Virus record (IMG/VR): IMGVR_UViG_3300030406_005161
Span: 1 to 21,268 of that record
Source of the DNA: a virus
Strand: one strand, 5' to 3'
Length of the DNA stretch: 21,268 bases
The position numbers and the translations under genes were made by a program. The notes below the pieces were generated by a model, which was given only the letters and a program-made list of their open reading frames with translations, ran no database searches and was not told where the DNA came from. The first letter of the stretch is position 1. The number at the start of each line of letters is the position of its first letter. This document shows positions 18,579 to 21,268 of this stretch, piece by piece.

Positions 18579-20483
18579 TTATCGGGTAAACCTTTTGGTA
18601 TTAACGAAACTTGAAGGTGGTGTATATGATGAACCTGATCTGTCTGATCCAGAAGATACTAAATCTTCTAAAAGTGTTAATTTACTTCCACTAGTAGTAT
18701 CTAGCACAATATAAAGGTTCTGTTTTGCAATAATGTCATTTGATTCTGGTATCGCTTCAATTTCAATTTTATTTGTAATATCTGAAGACGTAATATTGAC
18801 TGCAAATAAAATAATTTCACCTTTTACATAATCTACTGTACCTGCATTATTGTTAATAAAATTAGGAACATCGTCAACAAGAGTAAAGAACCTAACAACA
18901 CCTGTTAATCCATCAGAATTTGGTAAATCTGTTAAAAATATGTCACCATCAACTCCTGCAATCCTAAATGAGGTAGATCTTATGTTAAATCCTTCTAGAT
19001 CTGCATGAAAACGATTTGAATAGCATAGTTCATAGTTTGCAAGTTGTCCATATGCAGGAACCATGTCTCTTCTCATTTTGAGAACAGTTATATTTGATGT
19101 AATTGCAGTATCAACCTTATCAATCACTGATAATAATTTACTATACTTAAGTCTACCACCAAATGAGTTGATGTCTGATGATTTAGAGTAACTTTCTACT
19201 GATTTAAATATACGAGATGAAAGATCATCTTTACTGTTTACCAATCCTGGATTGTATGATACTGTAGAATCGTATTCAACGTATAAAAACTTCAAATCTA
19301 CAAATTCTTGTTGTATTCCAGCAACTGTATATTGCTTTAATCCTGCTTTGATTGCAGTTTTTGCTGTGTCTGATAATATCTCACCTGTTTTTGGTTTAAC
19401 TGTGATGAAAACTTTACCATATTGAGGTGGATCTAATTCTTCTCCTCCATATGCACTCACAGAATCAATATTTGGATAAACTGAGGGGACTAAACTAATA
19501 TAATCATTTGCAGTAACTGCTCGATATTGGGACGCATACACCCTTGGAGCAAGATACTTGACATTATCAACAGGTTCTATATTATCGCCATTCTGAGACG
19601 ATTGTGGAACTGTTAGAAGAGATATATTTTCAGTAATCGATGTATCAACTATGGTATCTCCAGATCTTCTTGGGTATACTAAATCACCTGCGAAGTTGAA
19701 ACTAGATGCACCATTACCATCTGTACCATTAGTAACAATATAAGAAACTTTAATAACGCTACCGTGTGGTGGTTTCTTGCCGAGCACTCCATCACCGAAG
19801 AGAATTTGATACTTTTCATCATTCACCTCCTGTATAAGGAAAATTTGAGACTCTGAATTAACTTGAAATATGTTTTCATATGAATTATATACATCAGTTG
19901 CTCCAGTATCACCATCAACCACTGAAACTCGAATAGTTGTCGTATCTACATTTGTATTTGGTAAGATATATTTTGCGTCTAACTGTGCATTATTAACTAC
20001 AAACTCTTTTGTAAGGTAATTTCCTTCAAATATCTCTATATTTTGAAAAGATGCGATTCCATTACTTCCTGGACTAACTGTAATCTTCTCTGGTATTGAA
20101 AATGTATAAGATCCGTTCTGAATATTACCTAATGCAACGATCCCTGCATTCAATGTAACGTATCTTGCAGCAAGTGAAGACACATCTACGGTAAAATTTA
20201 TCTTTGCAATCGCTGCTCTTCTCGATCTAGGTACATATCCGATGTTTCTTGCAAGTGATACGACATTTTCTCTAACTGTTGCACTATCAATGAACGCTTC
20301 ATTCACTGCCATATTGGTATTATAGGCAGTAATATAAGAATTATATGCTAAATTGTCAATTAATACAGAAAAATTAGATCCTTCAAAGTCAAAATCAGTA
20401 AAATTTGAGTTTGACCTCAAATAATCCTTAATTTGAGTGCGTAAATCTTGAAAATCTAAGTTTGTGAACTGATTAAATGCCAT
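18579..20483 (-). CDS. 6: Baseplate wedge subunit gp6
   Basis: This is a T4 gp6 homologue, the protein whose dimers form the ring joining the baseplate wedges. It has 634 residues against 660 in T4. Residues 30-47 (DFDFEGSNFSVLIDNLAY) match T4 DYDFEGSRLNVLCDLLAY. VNEAFIDSATVRENVVSLAR at 60-79 matches T4 VYESFMRTANLRSSVVQAAQ, and IGYVPRSRRAA follows. Further matches are FGDGVLG ... VSYIVTNGTDGNGA (about 228-260; T4 IEYISTNGADANGA) and RAVTANDYISL ... VFITVKPKTGEIL (about 318-366; T4 RCVTATDYDTF ... FIAAKPKSGLYL). The start overlaps the gene 25 stop as TAATG, with AAGGG four bases upstream (20488-20492), suggesting translational coupling. The stop is in frame with the next gene's ATG, one codon away. 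Confidence 0.96.
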   Translation of the reverse strand: MAFNQFTNLDFQDLRTQIKDYLRSNSNFTDFDFEGSNFSVLIDNLAYNSYITAYNTNMAVNEAFIDSATVRENVVSLARNIGYVPRSRRAAIAKINFTVDVSSLAARYVTLNAGIVALGNIQNGSYTFSIPEKITVSPGSNGIASFQNIEIFEGNYLTKEFVVNNAQLDAKYILPNTNVDTTTIRVSVVDGDTGATDVYNSYENIFQVNSESQIFLIQEVNDEKYQILFGDGVLGKKPPHGSVIKVSYIVTNGTDGNGASSFNFAGDLVYPRRSGDTIVDTSITENISLLTVPQSSQNGDNIEPVDNVKYLAPRVYASQYRAVTANDYISLVPSVYPNIDSVSAYGGEELDPPQYGKVFITVKPKTGEILSDTAKTAIKAGLKQYTVAGIQQEFVDLKFLYVEYDSTVSYNPGLVNSKDDLSSRIFKSVESYSKSSDINSFGGRLKYSKLLSVIDKVDTAITSNITVLKMRRDMVPAYGQLANYELCYSNRFHADLEGFNIRSTSFRIAGVDGDIFLTDLPNSDGLTGVVRFFTLVDDVPNFINNNAGTVDYVKGEIILFAVNITSSDITNKIEIEAIPESNDIIAKQNLYIVLDTTSGSKLTLLEDLVSSGSDRSGSSYTPPSSFVNTKRFTR

Positions 20484-20893
20484 TATACCCTTGTCGGTTG
20501 TAGTAAGAACTCTATAGATTGACTTGGAATCGGTAATCCAACGATATCATAGTCAACTTGAATGTTCAAATCATTAGAATCCTGATCTGCGGTTACATAT
20601 ACACTATTTAATTCAATTCGAGGCTCATAATTTTTCAATAATGTGCTAATTTCTTCTTCCAATACTGCTTCAAGACCAGATCCCATGTTCTCAAAGAGGT
20701 TATCAACGATTGATGTACCTAATAACTCATTAAAAAACCTCTCATTAATCCGAGTTCGAGTGAGATTAATGACAGATTTCTTAATTGCGTCTTCATTTCT
20801 CAAAACAGTCACATCATTTGTAACTGGATGCTTCTTAAAAGACAAACTGATGTCTTTAAATGCACGAGAAACTTTAGTCGTATAGGTTGACAT
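20483..20893 (-). CDS. 25: gp25-like baseplate wedge / sheath initiator
   Basis: This 136-residue protein matches T4 gp25 (132 residues), the small wedge protein that nucleates polymerisation of the contractile sheath and is conserved across contractile injection systems. Residues 66-70 LFENM and 88-93 NYEPRI match T4 LFENM...NYEPRI at the same spacing; the EPR motif is the hallmark of the family. The preceding NEDAIKKSVINLTRTRINER corresponds to T4 SIKNSLLGIITTRKGSR. The start is fixed because a TAG directly precedes the ATG in frame. The only SD-like AAGGA is 14 bases away, and the ATG overlaps the end of the upstream small ORF by 20 bases, so coupled translation is likely. The 3' end overlaps gene 6. 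Confidence 0.95.
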   Translation of the reverse strand: MSTYTTKVSRAFKDISLSFKKHPVTNDVTVLRNEDAIKKSVINLTRTRINERFFNELLGTSIVDNLFENMGSGLEAVLEEEISTLLKNYEPRIELNSVYVTADQDSNDLNIQVDYDIVGLPIPSQSIEFLLQPTRV

Positions 20894-21044
20894 CTAAAAT
20901 TGTAGTATCCTTACTTATATCTATAAGCGTTTTGTCAACTTTATTTGATTTTTTAGGTAACTTATCATCATTTGTTACTTCACGAAGCAACTTTTGGTAC
21001 TGATCGTTAGCAAGATTGTCTAAAAAATCGTGTTGAAACTCCAT
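20874..21044 (-). CDS. Small hypothetical protein (56 residues) upstream of gene 25
   Basis: I translated this by hand. The ATG at 21044 has a good ribosome site (AAAGGG at 21050-21055, five bases upstream), and the frame runs 56 codons to TAA at 20874-20876. The product begins MEFQHDFLDNLANDQYQKLL, continues as a charged lysine/aspartate-rich segment, and ends in LDVNLYD. It has no cysteine, no membrane segment and no motif I recognise. It lies 20 bases after the previous stop and overlaps gene 25 by 20 bases, so it looks like a genuine operon member, perhaps a baseplate or assembly accessory. No function is assigned. Confidence 0.65.
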   Translation of the reverse strand: MEFQHDFLDNLANDQYQKLLREVTNDDKLPKKSNKVDKTLIDISKDTTILDVNLYD

Positions 21045-21049
21045 TTTCG

Positions 21050-21055
21050 CCCTTT
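21050..21055 (-). promoter_or_regulatory. Ribosome binding site of the 56-residue ORF
   Basis: AAAGGG lies five bases before the ATG at 21044. It is one of the two clear Shine-Dalgarno matches in the window and is the main reason to accept this small ORF as a gene. Confidence 0.6.
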
Positions 21056-21060
21056 TTTCT

Positions 21061-21068
21061 TTATTTAG
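21061..21068 (-). promoter_or_regulatory. Possible degenerate late-promoter-like element (CTAAATAA)
   Basis: The minus strand reads CTAAATAA over the stop of the upstream gene, 17 bases before the small ORF's ATG. It keeps the TAAATA core of the T4 late box but not the first two bases. Placement before the gene 25 cassette is suggestive, but AT-rich chance is a serious alternative. Confidence 0.25.
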
Positions 21069-21268
21069 TAGTCGAAAGCGGTGTTTCCTGCTCCAATATT
21101 AGGGTCTGCTTCAACATTTATATTCAAATCGTTCCTTTCTTTCGCTGTTTTCCAAAAATAATTCTCATCATTACCCAAACCATCACGATCATGACCGTTT
21201 TCAACCTGATAATAGACCGTTGATACCTTAAAATCAGGCATTTTTGGTTTTTCTGGGGTTAAACTGTT
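21065..21268 (-). CDS. C-terminal part of an unidentified structural-region gene
   Basis: An open frame enters from the window edge and ends at TAA 21065-21067, giving 67 residues. These include MPDFKVSTVYYQVENG, HDRDGLGNDENYFW and the ending GAGNTAFDY. It is hydrophilic and acidic with no recognised motif. An internal ATG at 21241 could start a 58-residue protein, but it lacks a clear ribosome site, so a cut-off longer gene is more likely. By location it is probably another tail or baseplate protein. The identity is unknown. Confidence 0.6.
   Translation of the reverse strand, partial: NSLTPEKPKMPDFKVSTVYYQVENGHDRDGLGNDENYFWKTAKERNDLNINVEADPNIGAGNTAFDY

Noticed and set aside
1-21268. Possible tRNA, CRISPR array, insertion sequence or attachment site
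   Set aside because: I saw no cloverleaf, no regularly spaced direct DNA repeats, and no transposase or integrase. The repeats present are diverged protein modules within coding sequence.

Overview
The window reads as part of the virion-structure region of an AT-rich, T4-like marine myovirus. The closest type I recognise is the cyanophages of Prochlorococcus and Synechococcus; a related marine host such as a Pelagibacter-type bacterium cannot be excluded. The evidence is the gene order 25-6-(7)-8, recognisable T4 baseplate signatures in four of the products, a T4-type late promoter (TATAAATA) in the only real intergenic gap, and a DUF4815-type structural protein downstream. All genes lie on the minus strand, so transcription runs from position 21268 down to 1. 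No tRNA, CRISPR, integrase, transposase or host metabolic gene is visible.

Layout in the direction of transcription: the C-terminal end of an unidentified gene (21065-21268, cut by the window edge); a small 56-codon ORF (20874-21044); gp25-like sheath initiator/baseplate wedge (20483-20893); gp6 baseplate wedge (18579-20483); a giant 3469-residue protein in the gene 7 position (8166-18575); a 40-base gap carrying a late promoter; gp8 baseplate wedge with two large insertions (6548-8125); and a second giant protein with a DUF4815-type start (6543 down to the window edge, at least 2181 residues, no stop reached). Packing is extremely tight: TAATG overlap between 25 and 6, and gaps of 3 and 4 bases around two of the large genes.

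Functionally this is a baseplate wedge assembly cassette. In T4, gp6, gp7, gp8, gp25 and gp53 build the six wedges around the central hub; gp25 also nucleates the contractile sheath. Here the gp7 role appears to be taken by a protein more than three times the length of T4 gp7. A gp7-like segment sits in its first 230 residues, followed by more than 3000 residues of repeated beta-rich modules and an embedded YHYH-like domain.

The main point of interest is that several repeat modules are shared among three neighbouring genes: the giant gp7-position protein, the insertions of gp8, and the distal part of the DUF4815 protein. This suggests a common modular building kit expanded within one operon, probably for peripheral baseplate or fibre-like decoration. 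Family assignments were made by eye against remembered T4 and cyanophage sequences; no database search was run.
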